Positions 29,904 to 39,802 are shown, numbered from the stretch's first letter. The stretch is 64,000 nucleotides of DNA from Microbacterium thalassium (GCF_014208045.1 NZ_JACHML010000001.1:1612001-1676000); one strand, 5' to 3'. Notes: generated by a model not told the origin, from the letters alone. Program-made: numbers and translations.

Positions 29904-31388
29904 TCAGTAGTGGACCGACACCTCGGTGCCGATGGGGGCCCAGTCGTACACGAACTTCGCGACGTTGATGGGCATGTTCACGCAGCCGTGGCTCATCTGG
30001 TTGCCGAAGTTGTTGTGCCAGTAGGCGCCGTGGAAGGCGATGTCCGGGGCGAACCACGTCAGCCACGGCACGTCCTCGGTGCAGTAGCTGTCGGTGCGGG
30101 TCGGGTCGTAGCAGAGCGCGCCGAGGTCCTGGATGGCCGTGTGGGCGAAGACGCGGAAGTTGCCGGTCGGCGTCGGCGTCGCGGGCAGGCCCGACGAGAT
30201 CGCCCAGGAGCGGTACACCTTGCCGTTCTGGTACAGCGTGGTCGTCTGCGTGCTCAGGTTCACGTCGATGCGACGGGACGTCGCGATCGTCTCGTAGTCG
30301 GTCACGTTCACCGGCAGCTTGAACTTGGCCTTGCCCGTCGCCAGCTGCGCGGCGTAGTCCGACGCGACCGACGCGGTGCTGCCGAGCTCGCGCCCGGCGA
30401 CGCCGGCGACGTTCGTCTGCAGCACGGCGCCGCCGGAGTCCGTGATGACCTTCGCGTCGACGGCATCACGGTTGATCTTGTCGGGGAGCGTGTCGACGAC
30501 CTCCTGGATCGCCGCCTCATCGGCCGAGATCTCGAATCCGCCGTCGGCGGTCTGCGCGACCGTGAGCCAGGATGCCGCCGTCGCCGGCGACACCTTGACT
30601 GCGCGCTGGTCGCCGACGTAGAACCCCGCGTGCTCGAGGATGTTGTTGAGCGTGTCGGCCGTCGACGTGGCGCTCTCGGTGGTGACCGTGGGTGCGATCG
30701 CCGCCGGCGCGGGGGTCAGCTCGACGCGTGGGCTGCCCTCGGCGAACGCGTCCTGAAGGGCGACGCGGATCGACTCGACGTCGACGCCCGCGCCCTCCTC
30801 GGCGGCGGTCCAGACGTAGCGGACCTGCTGTGAGTCGTAGGCCAGCGTCGCGTCGACGGGGTCGACGTAGAGGTCGGGTGCCGCGGCCCGCAGGGCGGCC
30901 TCTGCCGTGGCCTCGTCGATGGTGACCTCGACGTCGGCTGGCTCGGTGAACCACTGCGAGACGTTCCACATCGGCCGCTCGGCGAAGGCGTCCTCGGCCA
31001 GGGTGCGCGAATCGACCGTCGCGCCGAGGTCGGCGGCCGTCAGCTCGACGTCGCCTCCCTCCCCGGTGAGCACGACCACGGTGCCGGCGAAGCTCTGGTC
31101 GATCGCGTCGGCCGCGGCGCCGGCGGTCATGCCGCCGATCGGGACTCCGGCGACGGTGGTGCCCGGCGCGATGAGGACGAGGGACGAGACGACGAGGCCG
31201 ATCACGGCTGCGCCGGCGGCGATGCCGATCCACAGGCCGGTGCGTCGGCGGCGGGGTGCGGGCTCAGCCGGCGCCCAGGCGTACGTGGGAGCATCGGGAC
31301 CGCCCCCGTCGGGGGCGTCCGCCGCGTCCTGCACGGCGTCGTCGGACTGCGCGTCGTCTGCGCTCGACCTGGTCGCCAGATCCGTCAC
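29904..31388 (-). CDS. L,D-transpeptidase with peptidoglycan-binding domains
   Basis: Membrane-anchored cell-wall enzyme of 494 aa that makes 3-3 or related crosslinks in peptidoglycan. An acidic cytoplasmic tail (about 45 residues) is followed by one membrane helix ([20 protein letters not shown]), two PG_binding_4-like repeats outside the cell, and a C-terminal YkuD catalytic domain with [19 protein letters not shown], giving catalytic Cys469 and the upstream His. The GTG at 31388 is chosen because GGGGGG precedes it and the MTDLATRSS start fits; longer frames add implausible sequence. Confidence 0.92.
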   Translation of the reverse strand: MTDLATRSSADDAQSDDAVQDAADAPDGGGPDAPTYAWAPAEPAPRRRRTGLWIGIAAGAAVIGLVVSSLVLIAPGTTVAGVPIGGMTAGAAADAIDQSFAGTVVVLTGEGGDVELTAADLGATVDSRTLAEDAFAERPMWNVSQWFTEPADVEVTIDEATAEAALRAAAPDLYVDPVDATLAYDSQQVRYVWTAAEEGAGVDVESIRVALQDAFAEGSPRVELTPAPAAIAPTVTTESATSTADTLNNILEHAGFYVGDQRAVKVSPATAASWLTVAQTADGGFEISADEAAIQEVVDTLPDKINRDAVDAKVITDSGGAVLQTNVAGVAGRELGSTASVASDYAAQLATGKAKFKLPVNVTDYETIATSRRIDVNLSTQTTTLYQNGKVYRSWAISSGLPATPTPTGNFRVFAHTAIQDLGALCYDPTRTDSYCTEDVPWLTWFAPDIAFHGAYWHNNFGNQMSHGCVNMPINVAKFVYDWAPIGTEVSVHY

Positions 31389-31663
31389 GCCACCACCCCC
31401 CGAAAATGCGATAAGCGTCCCGTCTATGGTAAGGGACGCCCGCGTGCGCCAGGGGATGCGTTGCGGCGGGCCTGCGGCGGCGTCGCCGGAGGCCGACGCG
31501 CGCTGACGGACGGCGCATGTCCGCCGGCGTGTCCGCGCGGTCCCGGCGGGTCGATCCGCGATCGACCACGCTCGTGCACCGCAATGTAACGGTTTTGTAA
31601 ATGAGCCGTGCAAATTGCCGAAAAGGGTTGCGCGGGCTTTGTTCGTAAGGTCTACTAACAAAC
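31389..31663 (+). promoter_or_regulatory. Divergent regulatory gap with ROK-type motif
   Basis: No gene in these 275 nt. The last 19 nt (31645-31663) are GTAAGGTCTACTAACAAAC, with imperfect half-sites GTAAG and CTAAC, touching the ROK regulator ATG. TAAGGT at 31646 may double as -10 box. A 14-of-19 match occurs at 55481-55499 before the hexosaminidase gene. The rest is unremarkable apart from AT-richer tracts near 31585-31620 that could contain promoters. Confidence 0.5.
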
Positions 31664-32857
31664 ATGTCTGCATCGGAAGTGCAGCGCGGCTCTTCCACCA
31701 CAACCGAGCCGCCGCACACTCAGAGCCCTGGCGCACCGCGTTCGTTCGGTCGCGTGAAGGCGGTTCGCCACGGCGCGAAGGTCCTGCCCGAGCACGCCCG
31801 CGCCCACAACCGCTCGCTCGTGCTGCAGACCCTGTTCCACCAGGGCGCCATGAGCCGCGCGGACATCTCCCGTGAGACGGGGCTGACCCGCGTGACGATC
31901 TCGGACCTCGTCGCCGAGCTCATCGCCGACGGCTTCATCGCCGAGAAGGGCGTGCGCGAGGCATCCGGTCCCGGAAAGCCCGCGATCCTGGTCGACCTCG
32001 ACCGTGACGGCCACCGCATCGTCGGGATCGACCTCTCGGGCAGCGAGTCGTTCATCGGCGCCGTGCTCACCCTCGACGGCGACATCGTGGTGCGGCGCGA
32101 GGTCGCCGCACCCGCCACCGAGGACGTCGTCGCGACGGTCGTCGCCCTCGCCCGCGACCTCGTCGCGGATTCGCACGCACCGGTCCTCGGCATCGGCGTC
32201 GGCACGCCCGGCGTCGTCGACGACCGGGGCGTCATCCTCACCGCCCCCAACTTCGGCTGGGCCGGCTTCGACCTCGAGAGCGCGCTCGAAGACGCGCTCG
32301 GTCTTCCCGTCCTCGTCGCCAACGACGCCAACGCGGCGGTGCTCGCGGAGTACACCTTCGGCGGCGCGGGCGACGACGTGATCCTCGTCAAGGTCGGCCG
32401 CGGTGTCGGCTCGGGTCTGCTCGCCGCCGGCCAGCCGCTGCGCGGCAGCCGCTTCGCCGCGGGCGAGATCGGGCACGTCACGGTCGGCACCGACGGCGGG
32501 CCCGTCTGCGTCTGCGGCAAGGTCGGATGCCTCGAGGCCTGGCTCTCGGTCCCCGCGCTCACGGCGCGCCTGGACGCCGTCGCCGACCGCGACGGCATCC
32601 TCCGCGACGCGGGGGAGCGGCTGGGCATCGCCCTCGCGCCCGTCGTCGGCGCCCTCGACCTGTCGGAGGTCGTCCTCTCCGGCCCCGAAGAACTCCTCGA
32701 CGGCCCGCTCGCGCAGCAGGCGGTCGAGACTCTCCGCGCACGAACGCTCGCGCAGTTCCACGACGGCGTGCGGGTGCGGATGACGGCGCAAGGCCAGGAC
32801 ATCGTCCTGCGCGGCGCGGCCGTCATGGTCCTGTCAGGACAGCTCGGGGTGTCGTAG
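31664..32857 (+). CDS. ROK family transcriptional regulator
   Basis: NagC/XylR-type regulator of 397 aa. A MarR-like helix-turn-helix lies near residues 50-100 (GAMSRADISRETGLTRVTISDLV), followed by a ROK sugar-kinase fold with GIGVGTPGVVDDRG and the zinc motif GHVTVGTDGGPVCVCGKVGC. The kinase-fold DGT-type ATP segment is altered (DLSGSES), so it should sense sugar, not phosphorylate. It sits directly ahead of a CUT1 importer, an amino-sugar kinase and nagB, and has the ROK-like operator at its own start, suggesting autoregulation and control by GlcNAc-type ligands (inference). Confidence 0.92.
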   Translation: MSASEVQRGSSTTTEPPHTQSPGAPRSFGRVKAVRHGAKVLPEHARAHNRSLVLQTLFHQGAMSRADISRETGLTRVTISDLVAELIADGFIAEKGVREASGPGKPAILVDLDRDGHRIVGIDLSGSESFIGAVLTLDGDIVVRREVAAPATEDVVATVVALARDLVADSHAPVLGIGVGTPGVVDDRGVILTAPNFGWAGFDLESALEDALGLPVLVANDANAAVLAEYTFGGAGDDVILVKVGRGVGSGLLAAGQPLRGSRFAAGEIGHVTVGTDGGPVCVCGKVGCLEAWLSVPALTARLDAVADRDGILRDAGERLGIALAPVVGALDLSEVVLSGPEELLDGPLAQQAVETLRARTLAQFHDGVRVRMTAQGQDIVLRGAAVMVLSGQLGVS

Positions 32858-32929
32858 GCATCCCACCAATTCCCCCCCCGGATGGGTCACCCGGCCCGTC
32901 TTCACCAAGAAAAACGAAGGAACAACACG

Positions 32930-34207
32930 ATGAACAAGAAGCTCGGCGCCTTCGCGCTCCTGGGTGCTTCGGCCGTCGTCCTCGCCGGTTGCGCCGGCAC
33001 GCCCGAGGCAGCGCCCGAGCCGGAGACCGGCGACCTGACCGTGTGGCTGGTCGGTGCGGACACGCCTCAGACGGCTCGCGACTACCTGGTCGAGACGTTC
33101 GAGTCCGAGAACGAGGGCTGGACCCTCACCATCGAGGAGAAGACCTGGGCCGACGTGTCCGACACCTACACCGCGGCGCTGTCGTCCAACGACTCGCCCG
33201 ACGTGGTCGAGGTCGGCAACACCCAGGCGCTCGGCTTCGCCGACGCGGGTCTCTTCCTCGACATCTCGGACATCCAGGGCGACCTGGGCGGCGACGACCT
33301 GCTCGGCGGCCTCGTCGACGCGGGCACCTACGAGGGCTCGCTGTACGCCGCTCCCTACTACGCCGGCGGCCGCGTGGTCTTCTACAGCCCGATGCTCGTG
33401 GACGAGGTCCCGACGACGCTCGACGAGTACGTCGCGCTCGGCAAGGAGCTGACCACCGACACGGTCTCGGGCATCTACGCTCCGGGCAAGGACTGGTACA
33501 ACGCCCTTCCCTACATCTGGGCGCACGGCGGCGAGATCGCCGTCCAGGACGGCGACACGTGGGACGCGCAGTTCTCCAGCGCCGAGAGCCTCGCCGGCCT
33601 CGAGCAGCTGCAGGACGTCTACGTCAACGCGACGATCGCTCCGGCCGACGGCAACGAGCTGATGGGCAACATCGCCTTCTGCGCCGGCGAGGCCGGCTTC
33701 CTGTCGAGCCCGGCGTGGGCCGCGGGCAACCTGACCGGCGCGTGGCCGTGGGCCGACGAGGCCGCCGGCCAGAACTCGGAGGGCTGCCCCGACACCTACG
33801 CGAAGGACCTGGGCGCGATGGCGCTGCCGGGCCTCGAGGCGGGCACGACCGCCCCGATCTTCGCCGGTGGCTCGAACATCGCCGTCGCGACCAAGTCCGA
33901 CGCCCCGAACAAGGCCAAGGCCGCCCTGCAGATCATGCTCTCGGAGGACTACCAGGCCCTCCTCGCCGAGCAGGGTCTGACCCCGGGCATCGTCTCGGCC
34001 GCGTCGTACCTGCCCGACACCGCCGTCGCCCAGGCTCAGGCCGCGGCGCTGGCGAACTCGAAGGGCACCCCGGCCAGCCCCAACTGGGCTGAGGTCGAGG
34101 CCGCTCAGATCATCCCCGACGCTCTCGTGAAGATCGCCCAGGGCGGCGACGTCGCCGAGATCGCCGCGGAGCTCGACGAGCAGATCGAGGCCATCCTCAA
34201 CTCCTGA
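32930..34207 (+). CDS. Sugar ABC transporter substrate-binding lipoprotein
   Basis: Extracellular sugar-binding protein of 425 aa, CUT1 type (SBP_bac_1). The signal peptide MNKKLGAFALLGASAVVLAGC ends in the lipobox LAGC, so Cys21 is lipid-modified and anchors it to the membrane. The mature part begins with an acidic linker and DLTVWLVGAD, the first strand of the family. Context (ROK regulator, ROK kinase, nagB) suggests chito-oligosaccharide or GlcNAc-disaccharide uptake. GAAGGA precedes the ATG. A strong hairpin follows the stop, which should raise its expression over the permeases. Confidence 0.93.
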   Translation: MNKKLGAFALLGASAVVLAGCAGTPEAAPEPETGDLTVWLVGADTPQTARDYLVETFESENEGWTLTIEEKTWADVSDTYTAALSSNDSPDVVEVGNTQALGFADAGLFLDISDIQGDLGGDDLLGGLVDAGTYEGSLYAAPYYAGGRVVFYSPMLVDEVPTTLDEYVALGKELTTDTVSGIYAPGKDWYNALPYIWAHGGEIAVQDGDTWDAQFSSAESLAGLEQLQDVYVNATIAPADGNELMGNIAFCAGEAGFLSSPAWAAGNLTGAWPWADEAAGQNSEGCPDTYAKDLGAMALPGLEAGTTAPIFAGGSNIAVATKSDAPNKAKAALQIMLSEDYQALLAEQGLTPGIVSAASYLPDTAVAQAQAAALANSKGTPASPNWAEVEAAQIIPDALVKIAQGGDVAEIAAELDEQIEAILNS

Positions 34208-34223
34208 TCCCCTCAGGACCCGC

Positions 34224-34254
34224 GCAGGGGGTCCCGTCCTCCGGGACCCCCTGC
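34224..34254 (+). promoter_or_regulatory. Intraoperon hairpin after binding-protein gene
   Basis: GCAGGGGGTCCC pairs with GGGACCCCCTGC over 12 bp with a 7-nt loop, 17 nt after the SBP stop. In sugar ABC operons such hairpins shield the SBP mRNA or partly terminate transcription. The remaining gap to 34435 contains no gene. Confidence 0.65.
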
Positions 34255-34435
34255 CCCCGGGCCCATCGCGGCCCGATCGCGGACCGCTCCCTCGGACAGG
34301 CTCAGCCGCACCGCCGCTGCACCTGTCCCGGAGATCGGTCCCCCCCAACACAACAAGCCCATCCCCGTCGTGCGGGGCACCTGTCGTGCCCTGCGCATCC
34401 CCCGGTACTTTCGCAACATCCAGAGAGGAGGCGAC

Positions 34436-35413
34436 ATGAGCGAGACCGCAGCCCTCATCACCCCGACCGATGACAGCCGATCGCGCCAGCGGGCGCCCCT
34501 GAACCCGCGCGAGAAGTCGCGTCGCCGCCGCGAGGCGCGCGGCGCGTGGACCCTGCTCGGCCCGTCGCTGATCATCCTCGGCGTCATGGTCGGCTACCCG
34601 GCCGTCCTCATGGTGATCCAGTCGTTCACCGACTACACCGTCAAGAACAAGGTCCAGGGCACCCTTCCGGACTTCATCGGCCTCGAGAACTACATCGACC
34701 TGTTCACGCAGTCCGACTTCCCCGCCGTGCTCATGCGCAGCCTCGGGCTCATGGTCGTCCTGACGGTGCTGAACCTCACGTTCGGCATCCTCGTCGCCGT
34801 CCTCATGACCCGCCTGAGCAAGGCATGGCGCATCGTCGTCTCGGTGGGCCTGCTGCTGGCGTGGGCGATGCCGCCCCTGACCGCTACCGTCGTCTGGGGC
34901 TGGATCTTCGACACCCAGTACGGCGTCGTCAACTGGCTTCTGAACACCGTCACCGGCACGAGCGACTGGACGAACCACTCATGGCTGCTCAACCCGTGGT
35001 CGTTCTACCTCGTGCTGACGATCATCATCGTGTGGCAGTCGGTGCCGTTCGTCGCCTTCACGACCTACGCCGGACTCGGCCAGGTGCCCGGCGAGGTGCT
35101 CGAGGCGGCGTCGCTGGACGGCGCGACCGGCTGGCAGCGGTTCCGCCTCATCGTCTTCCCGTACCTGCGCAGCATCCTCACCGTCGTGCTGGTGCTCCAG
35201 ATCATCTGGAACCTCCGCATCTTCACGCAGGTCTATGCGCTCCAGAGCCGCGGCGGTCTCGCGTCCGAGACCAACGTCCTCGGCACGTACCTGTTCCGCC
35301 AGGGCGTCGGCGAGTTCGGCGCGACCGCCGCGATCGGCGTCGTCATGGTCATCCTGCTGCTCGCCCTCTCGTGGGGATACGTGCGCACCACCCTGAAGGA
35401 GGAGGAGCTGTGA
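34436..35413 (+). CDS. Sugar ABC transporter permease, MalF-type
   Basis: Membrane permease of 325 aa with six main helices. The EAA loop is seen as VLEAASLDGATGWQRFRLIVFPYL, where it contacts the ATPase. GAGAGGAGG precedes the ATG at 34436; the open frame upstream is ignored. It pairs with the next gene; no ATPase gene lies in the operon, so a shared MsiK/UgpC-type ATPase encoded elsewhere must energise it, as is usual in actinobacteria. Confidence 0.94.
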   Translation: MSETAALITPTDDSRSRQRAPLNPREKSRRRREARGAWTLLGPSLIILGVMVGYPAVLMVIQSFTDYTVKNKVQGTLPDFIGLENYIDLFTQSDFPAVLMRSLGLMVVLTVLNLTFGILVAVLMTRLSKAWRIVVSVGLLLAWAMPPLTATVVWGWIFDTQYGVVNWLLNTVTGTSDWTNHSWLLNPWSFYLVLTIIIVWQSVPFVAFTTYAGLGQVPGEVLEAASLDGATGWQRFRLIVFPYLRSILTVVLVLQIIWNLRIFTQVYALQSRGGLASETNVLGTYLFRQGVGEFGATAAIGVVMVILLLALSWGYVRTTLKEEEL

Positions 35414-36381
35414 GCACCCAGGTCAGCGTCCCCACCCAGCTGTCGACGGTCGGCGTCGACGACGTCCTCGGCGAGGTCGGCCAGGCCAAGACGCCGAAGA
35501 AGCGCTCGATCCGCGCCCGCCGCCCCTCCGCCAAGCGCACGGTGTACCGCACCCTGCTCAACATCGCCGCCGCGATCGTGTTCGGCCTGAGCGTGTTCCC
35601 CGTCTACTGGATGGTGAACATGTCGCTGACGCCCAACAGCGAGATCGTCAGCCGCGACCCGAGCTTCTTCCCGTTCCACCTGACGCTCCAGAACTACGTC
35701 ACGGCGTGGACGCGCGAGGCGGCCCCCGGGCAGACCGACTTCCCGCACGCGCTGATGACCTCGATCACGGTGACGGCGGGCGTGCTGATCGTCACGCTGC
35801 TGTTCGCCTTCCTCGCCTCGATCGCCGTCGCCCGCTTCCACTTCAAGGGCCGTCGCGGCTTCATCATCTCGGTGCTGATCGTCCAGATGATCCCCGGCGA
35901 GGCGATGATGTTCACGATCTACGGCATGATCGACGACTGGCGTCTGATGAACACCCTGCTGGGCCTGGGCATCGTGTACGTGGCATCCGTCATCCCGTTC
36001 ACGATCTGGACTCTGCGCGGCTTCGTCGCGGGCGTCCCCGCCGACCTCGAGGAGGCGGCCATGATCGACGGCTGCACCAAGTCGCAGGCGTTCTGGAAGG
36101 TCACCTTCCCGCTCCTGGCCCCGGGCCTGATCTCGACGGGCATCTTCGCCTTCATCCAGTCGTGGAACGAGTTCACGATGGCACTGCTGCTGATGAAGGG
36201 CTACAATCTGCCCCTCATGCCGTGGCTGAACGCGTTCCAGTCGTCGAGCGTCGGCGGCTCCGTCGACTGGGGCGCCGTCATGGCCGGTTCCACGCTCATC
36301 GCGATCCCCGTCGTGATCTTCTTCCTCATCGTCCAGGGACGCATGACCGGCGGCCTCGTCGCCGGGGCGGTCAAGGGCTGA
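35410..36381 (+). CDS. Sugar ABC transporter permease, MalG-type
   Basis: Second permease, 323 aa, with a basic N-terminal tail of about 45 residues, six helices and EAA motif DLEEAAMIDGCTKSQAFWKV. GTG start overlaps the stop of the first permease (GTGA), with GGAGGAG just ahead. Together the two permeases form the heterodimeric channel for the CUT1 importer. Confidence 0.94.
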   Translation: MSTQVSVPTQLSTVGVDDVLGEVGQAKTPKKRSIRARRPSAKRTVYRTLLNIAAAIVFGLSVFPVYWMVNMSLTPNSEIVSRDPSFFPFHLTLQNYVTAWTREAAPGQTDFPHALMTSITVTAGVLIVTLLFAFLASIAVARFHFKGRRGFIISVLIVQMIPGEAMMFTIYGMIDDWRLMNTLLGLGIVYVASVIPFTIWTLRGFVAGVPADLEEAAMIDGCTKSQAFWKVTFPLLAPGLISTGIFAFIQSWNEFTMALLLMKGYNLPLMPWLNAFQSSSVGGSVDWGAVMAGSTLIAIPVVIFFLIVQGRMTGGLVAGAVKG

Positions 36382-36424
36382 TGCGCGCGAGGAACGCAGC
36401 CGCCTCCCGAGGGGAGGGCGGCCG

Positions 36425-37360
36425 ATGAGAGTGGGACTGGACGTCGGCGGCACCAAGACCGACGCCGTCGCGGTGGCGCCCTCGGGCGACATCGTCGCGC
36501 GCCTGCGCCGCCCGACGGGGTGGGGGCCGGATGCCGTCGCCCGCACGATCACTGATGTCGTGGCGGCACTGGCCGCCGAGCCGGGCATGGAGTCCGAGCG
36601 CATCAGCTCCGTGGGGGTCGGCATCCCCGGCCAGGTCGAGCCCGGCACCACCCGTGTCGTGCACGCGGTGAACCTCGGCGTGGACGACCTCGACCTCGCG
36701 GCGGCCGTCGGCCCGCGGCTGGGCGTGCCGGTGCAGGTCGAGAACGACGTGAAGGCCGCGGCGCTCGGCGCCGATGCCATCCACCGTGCCGCGGGGCGCG
36801 AGGTCGCCTCGATGGCCTACCTCAACCTGGGGACGGGCGTCGCGGCGGGCATCGTCGCCGACGGCGTACTGTGGCGCGGTTCGCGCGGGGCGGCGGGCGA
36901 GGTCGGCCACATCCCGGTGGACCTGCACGGCCCCGTGTGCCGGTGCGGCCAGCGCGGCTGCGTCGAGGCCCTCGCCGGCGGCGGCGCCATCGCCGCACGC
37001 TGGCGCGAGGCCCCGTACCCGGTGCTCGACGTCTTCGACGCCGCGGATGCCGGCGACCAGCGGGCGCGCGAGCTGCGTGCGGGTCTCGCGAGCGGCGTCG
37101 CCGCCGCGATCCGCGTGCTCGTGCTCACCGCCGACGTCGACACGGTCGTGCTCGGCGGCGGTCTGACCGCGCTCGGCGACCGCCTGCTCGACGACATCCG
37201 CGCGGAGCTGCGGACCGCTGCCGCGGCATCCGCCTTCATGCGCTCCCTGCACCTCGACGAGCGCGTCGAGGTGCTGCCCGTCGGGTCGCCCGCGGCGGCG
37301 CTCGGCGCCGCGATCGTGGGAGCCACCCGTGACCCCGAGGAGGTCCTCGCCCATGGCTGA
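36425..37360 (+). CDS. ROK family amino-sugar kinase
   Basis: Sugar kinase of 311 aa; LDVGGTKTDAVAV is the phosphate-binding N-terminus, NDVKAAALG holds the catalytic Asp region, and GEVGHIPVDLHGPVCRCGQRGC is the ROK zinc site. Unlike the ROK regulator at 31664 it has no DNA-binding domain and retains the DGGTKT-type ATP motif. Directly before nagB, it most likely phosphorylates GlcNAc (or glucosamine) entering through the ABC importer; glucose cannot be excluded. The stop overlaps nagB by 8 nt. Confidence 0.88.
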   Translation: MRVGLDVGGTKTDAVAVAPSGDIVARLRRPTGWGPDAVARTITDVVAALAAEPGMESERISSVGVGIPGQVEPGTTRVVHAVNLGVDDLDLAAAVGPRLGVPVQVENDVKAAALGADAIHRAAGREVASMAYLNLGTGVAAGIVADGVLWRGSRGAAGEVGHIPVDLHGPVCRCGQRGCVEALAGGGAIAARWREAPYPVLDVFDAADAGDQRARELRAGLASGVAAAIRVLVLTADVDTVVLGGGLTALGDRLLDDIRAELRTAAAASAFMRSLHLDERVEVLPVGSPAAALGAAIVGATRDPEEVLAHG

Positions 37361-38132
37361 GATCGTCATCGTGCCCGACGCCGCGGATGCCGGCGCCCTC
37401 GTCGCCGACGAGATCGTGCGGATCGTCCGCGCGAACCCCGAGACGGTGCTGGGGCTGGCGACCGGCTCCACGCCGCTGCCCGTCTACGAGGCGCTGCGGC
37501 CCCGCATCGCCGGCGTCGACGTGTCGCGGGTGCGCGGCTTCGCGCTCGACGAGTACGTCGGCATCGATCCCGCCCACCCCGAGTCGTACCGCTCGGTCAT
37601 CACGCGCGAGGTCGTCGAGCCGCTGGGCCTGGACCCCGCGCGCATCCGTGTGCCGAACGGGTCGCTCGAGGGCATCGAGCACGCGGGCGCCGACTACGAG
37701 GCGGCGATCGAGACCGCGGGCGGCGTCGACCTGCAGATCCTCGGCATCGGCACCGACGGGCACATCGGCTTCAACGAGCCCGGCTCCTCGTTCGCGTCGC
37801 TCACGCGCGTGAAGACCCTGACCGCGCAGACGCGCGAGGACAACGCGCGCTTCTTCCCGTCGATCGACGACGTCCCGATGCACTGCATCACGCAGGGCCT
37901 GGGAACGATCCTGCGGGCGCGCCACCTCGTGCTCCTGGCGTTCGGCGAGGGCAAGGCGGCGGCGGTCGCCGGCGCCGTCGAGGGCCCGCTCAGCGCCTCG
38001 GTGCCGGGGTCGGCGATCCAGCTGCACCCGCACGCCACGGTGGTCGTCGACGAGGCCGCCGCATCACGCCTCGCCCACGCGGACTACTACCGCTACACCT
38101 TCGCGAACAAGCCGGAGTGGCAGGGCCTCTGA
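37353..38132 (+). CDS. nagB: Glucosamine-6-phosphate deaminase
   Basis: Enzyme of 259 aa turning glucosamine-6-P into fructose-6-P and ammonia. Diagnostic segments: GLATGSTPLPVYEAL, FALDEYVGIDPAHPESYRS, GIGTDGHIGFNEPGSSF with the catalytic Asp, and SALQLHPHATVVVDEAAA-like end (AIQLHPHATVV). Start ATG 37353 has GAGGAGG upstream; the longer frame (MTPRRSSP) overlaps the kinase. Completes the route from imported amino sugar to glycolysis together with nagA at 52789. Confidence 0.96.
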   Translation: MAEIVIVPDAADAGALVADEIVRIVRANPETVLGLATGSTPLPVYEALRPRIAGVDVSRVRGFALDEYVGIDPAHPESYRSVITREVVEPLGLDPARIRVPNGSLEGIEHAGADYEAAIETAGGVDLQILGIGTDGHIGFNEPGSSFASLTRVKTLTAQTREDNARFFPSIDDVPMHCITQGLGTILRARHLVLLAFGEGKAAAVAGAVEGPLSASVPGSAIQLHPHATVVVDEAAASRLAHADYYRYTFANKPEWQGL

Positions 38133-38183
38133 GGCTTCTCCCGATCATCACGCAGCTGAAACACACCGGCAACGAGCGGGGCG

Positions 38184-38234
38184 ACCGGCGCCCCTAATCT
38201 GAGGACATCAGCACCTTGGGGGAGGGGCGCCGGT
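38184..38234 (+). promoter_or_regulatory. Inverted repeat enclosing RBS of beta-helix gene
   Basis: ACCGGCGCCCCT (38184-38195) is exactly complementary to AGGGGCGCCGGT (38223-38234), separated by 27 nt. The right arm contains the ribosome site and first base pair of the GTG start at 38233. A TAATCT -10-like box starts at 38195, so whether both arms are transcribed depends on the promoter used. Confidence 0.5.
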
Positions 38235-39786
38235 GGACGTGCCACGCAGAACACTGCTCGCAGCCGGCGTATGGGCGGCACCCGTGGTCATGGCCGTCTC
38301 GGCCGTCCCCGCGGCCGTCGCGAGCGAGCCCACCGCCTCGGCGCAGCTCAGCGCGTCCTTCGCCCCCGTCAGCGCCAGCGGTGTTCACGACATCGACCTC
38401 GTGATCTCCAACGCGTCGGCGACCGTGGCGTCGACGTCGGCGGTGTGGCAGCTCACGACACACGGCGGGTCGCAGATCCTGGGCATCACCGCGTCGTCGG
38501 GTTCGGTGGCGACGCCCGCGGCCGCCGACGGCGTGCGCGCGCTGGGGGCGGTGCTCCCCGGCGAGGAGATCGGCTTCACGCTGCAGGTCGATGCGCGCCC
38601 GGCGCCGACCGGCGACGTGCTCACGGTGACGGTCATCGACGACGGGGAGGTCGTGGCCCTGGCGACCGTGACGATCCCCGGCTACACCGGCGAGCGGCCG
38701 GACCTCGTGCGCTCGTTCGGGCCGAACGGCACGCACTGGCCCGCCCACACCCCCTGGATCGGGCTGGTGGCGCCGAACGTCCTCGAGGTGGACTGCACGT
38801 GGCCGGCCATCGCGGCGGCGATCCGGTCGGTCAGCGACGAGCAGGCCGCCGAGGGAGTCCACATCCGCGTGCGGCCGGGGACGCTTCCCGGTGACGGTGC
38901 CGGCAGTTCGGCCGACGGAATGATCGACACCGCCGGCAGCGTCTCATGGGCGCAGAACGTGCTGGTGTCCCCTCGGGACGGCCGGGGAACGGTGACCATC
39001 ACGGACTCCGCGCGACTGCGGAGCGTGCACGGGGTCACCTTCGCGCGCATCGACGGGCGCGCGATGCTCCTCACCAACTGCTCGCGGAGCGCGTGGGCTC
39101 AATCGACCTTCGCCCGCGCATTCGGGATGACCTCCTCGTACACGACCGTCACGGAGAACTGCGGAGCCTATGAGGTCGTCGTCCGCGACCCGCGGGTCGG
39201 CGGCGGCGACATCTCCTGGTACGCCGCCGGGGACGGCTGCGTCCTGGACTCCTGCGTGTGGGAGGGCTGCTACAGCGCCCCGGTGTTCCGGGCATCGGGC
39301 AACAAGTCGCACGACGACACGCTGCAGATGTACGGCTCCGGCTGGTACCGGGGTCTGACGGTCCGCGACTCGACGCTCTTCGGCTCTCTGAACTCGGCGC
39401 TTCAGATCGGGGGCGTGAGCCCGTCGGACCCTCGATCCGGCGAGCCGTTCGTGACCCTCGATCACAGCATCCTCACCTCGCAGCGGACGGCGATCACCGT
39501 GCGGTTCGGGCTGCCCGAGGGCGCCTACGACCCCAAGCGCACCCAGGCGATCAACGGCACCGGCGACCCCGGCAACATGTACGCGCGGGACTCGCACGTG
39601 TTCGGCTCGATCTCGGAGAGCAACGACTGGCAGGGCGAGAACTCGACGGTCTCCGAAGCGAGCAGCGCGAGCGACGCGCCGGGCGGCTGGGAGTTCGACG
39701 GCACGCTCGCCGGATGGACCAGCGAGACGTTCGACGCCGTCACCCCCGAGCCGACCGACGCATACCTCGCGCAGATCTGGTCGTAG
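38233..39786 (+). CDS. Secreted right-handed beta-helix protein
   Basis: Exported protein of 517 aa, function unknown. It begins with a twin-arginine-like signal (PRRTLLAAGVWAAPVVMAV) cut near AVASEP. Residues about 35-150 form a beta-sandwich-like domain; about 170-490 show repeated short strands with Asn/Ser/Cys turns (for example RSVHGVTFARIDGRAMLLTN) as in pectate-lyase-like beta-helix proteins that bind or cleave polysaccharides. No catalytic triad is clear. GTG start with GGGGGAGGGG upstream. It lies between the amino-sugar operon and a CUT2 operon but belongs to neither by orientation or spacing. Confidence 0.72.
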   Translation: MDVPRRTLLAAGVWAAPVVMAVSAVPAAVASEPTASAQLSASFAPVSASGVHDIDLVISNASATVASTSAVWQLTTHGGSQILGITASSGSVATPAAADGVRALGAVLPGEEIGFTLQVDARPAPTGDVLTVTVIDDGEVVALATVTIPGYTGERPDLVRSFGPNGTHWPAHTPWIGLVAPNVLEVDCTWPAIAAAIRSVSDEQAAEGVHIRVRPGTLPGDGAGSSADGMIDTAGSVSWAQNVLVSPRDGRGTVTITDSARLRSVHGVTFARIDGRAMLLTNCSRSAWAQSTFARAFGMTSSYTTVTENCGAYEVVVRDPRVGGGDISWYAAGDGCVLDSCVWEGCYSAPVFRASGNKSHDDTLQMYGSGWYRGLTVRDSTLFGSLNSALQIGGVSPSDPRSGEPFVTLDHSILTSQRTAITVRFGLPEGAYDPKRTQAINGTGDPGNMYARDSHVFGSISESNDWQGENSTVSEASSASDAPGGWEFDGTLAGWTSETFDAVTPEPTDAYLAQIWS

Positions 39787-39802
39787 CGGTCCGTTCGGCG
39801 GC

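Noticed and set aside
32858..32929. Expected ROK operator directly before the importer binding-protein gene
   Set aside because: No match to the GTAAnG...CTAACAAA motif was found in this gap; the operon may be read from the ROK promoter or another signal.
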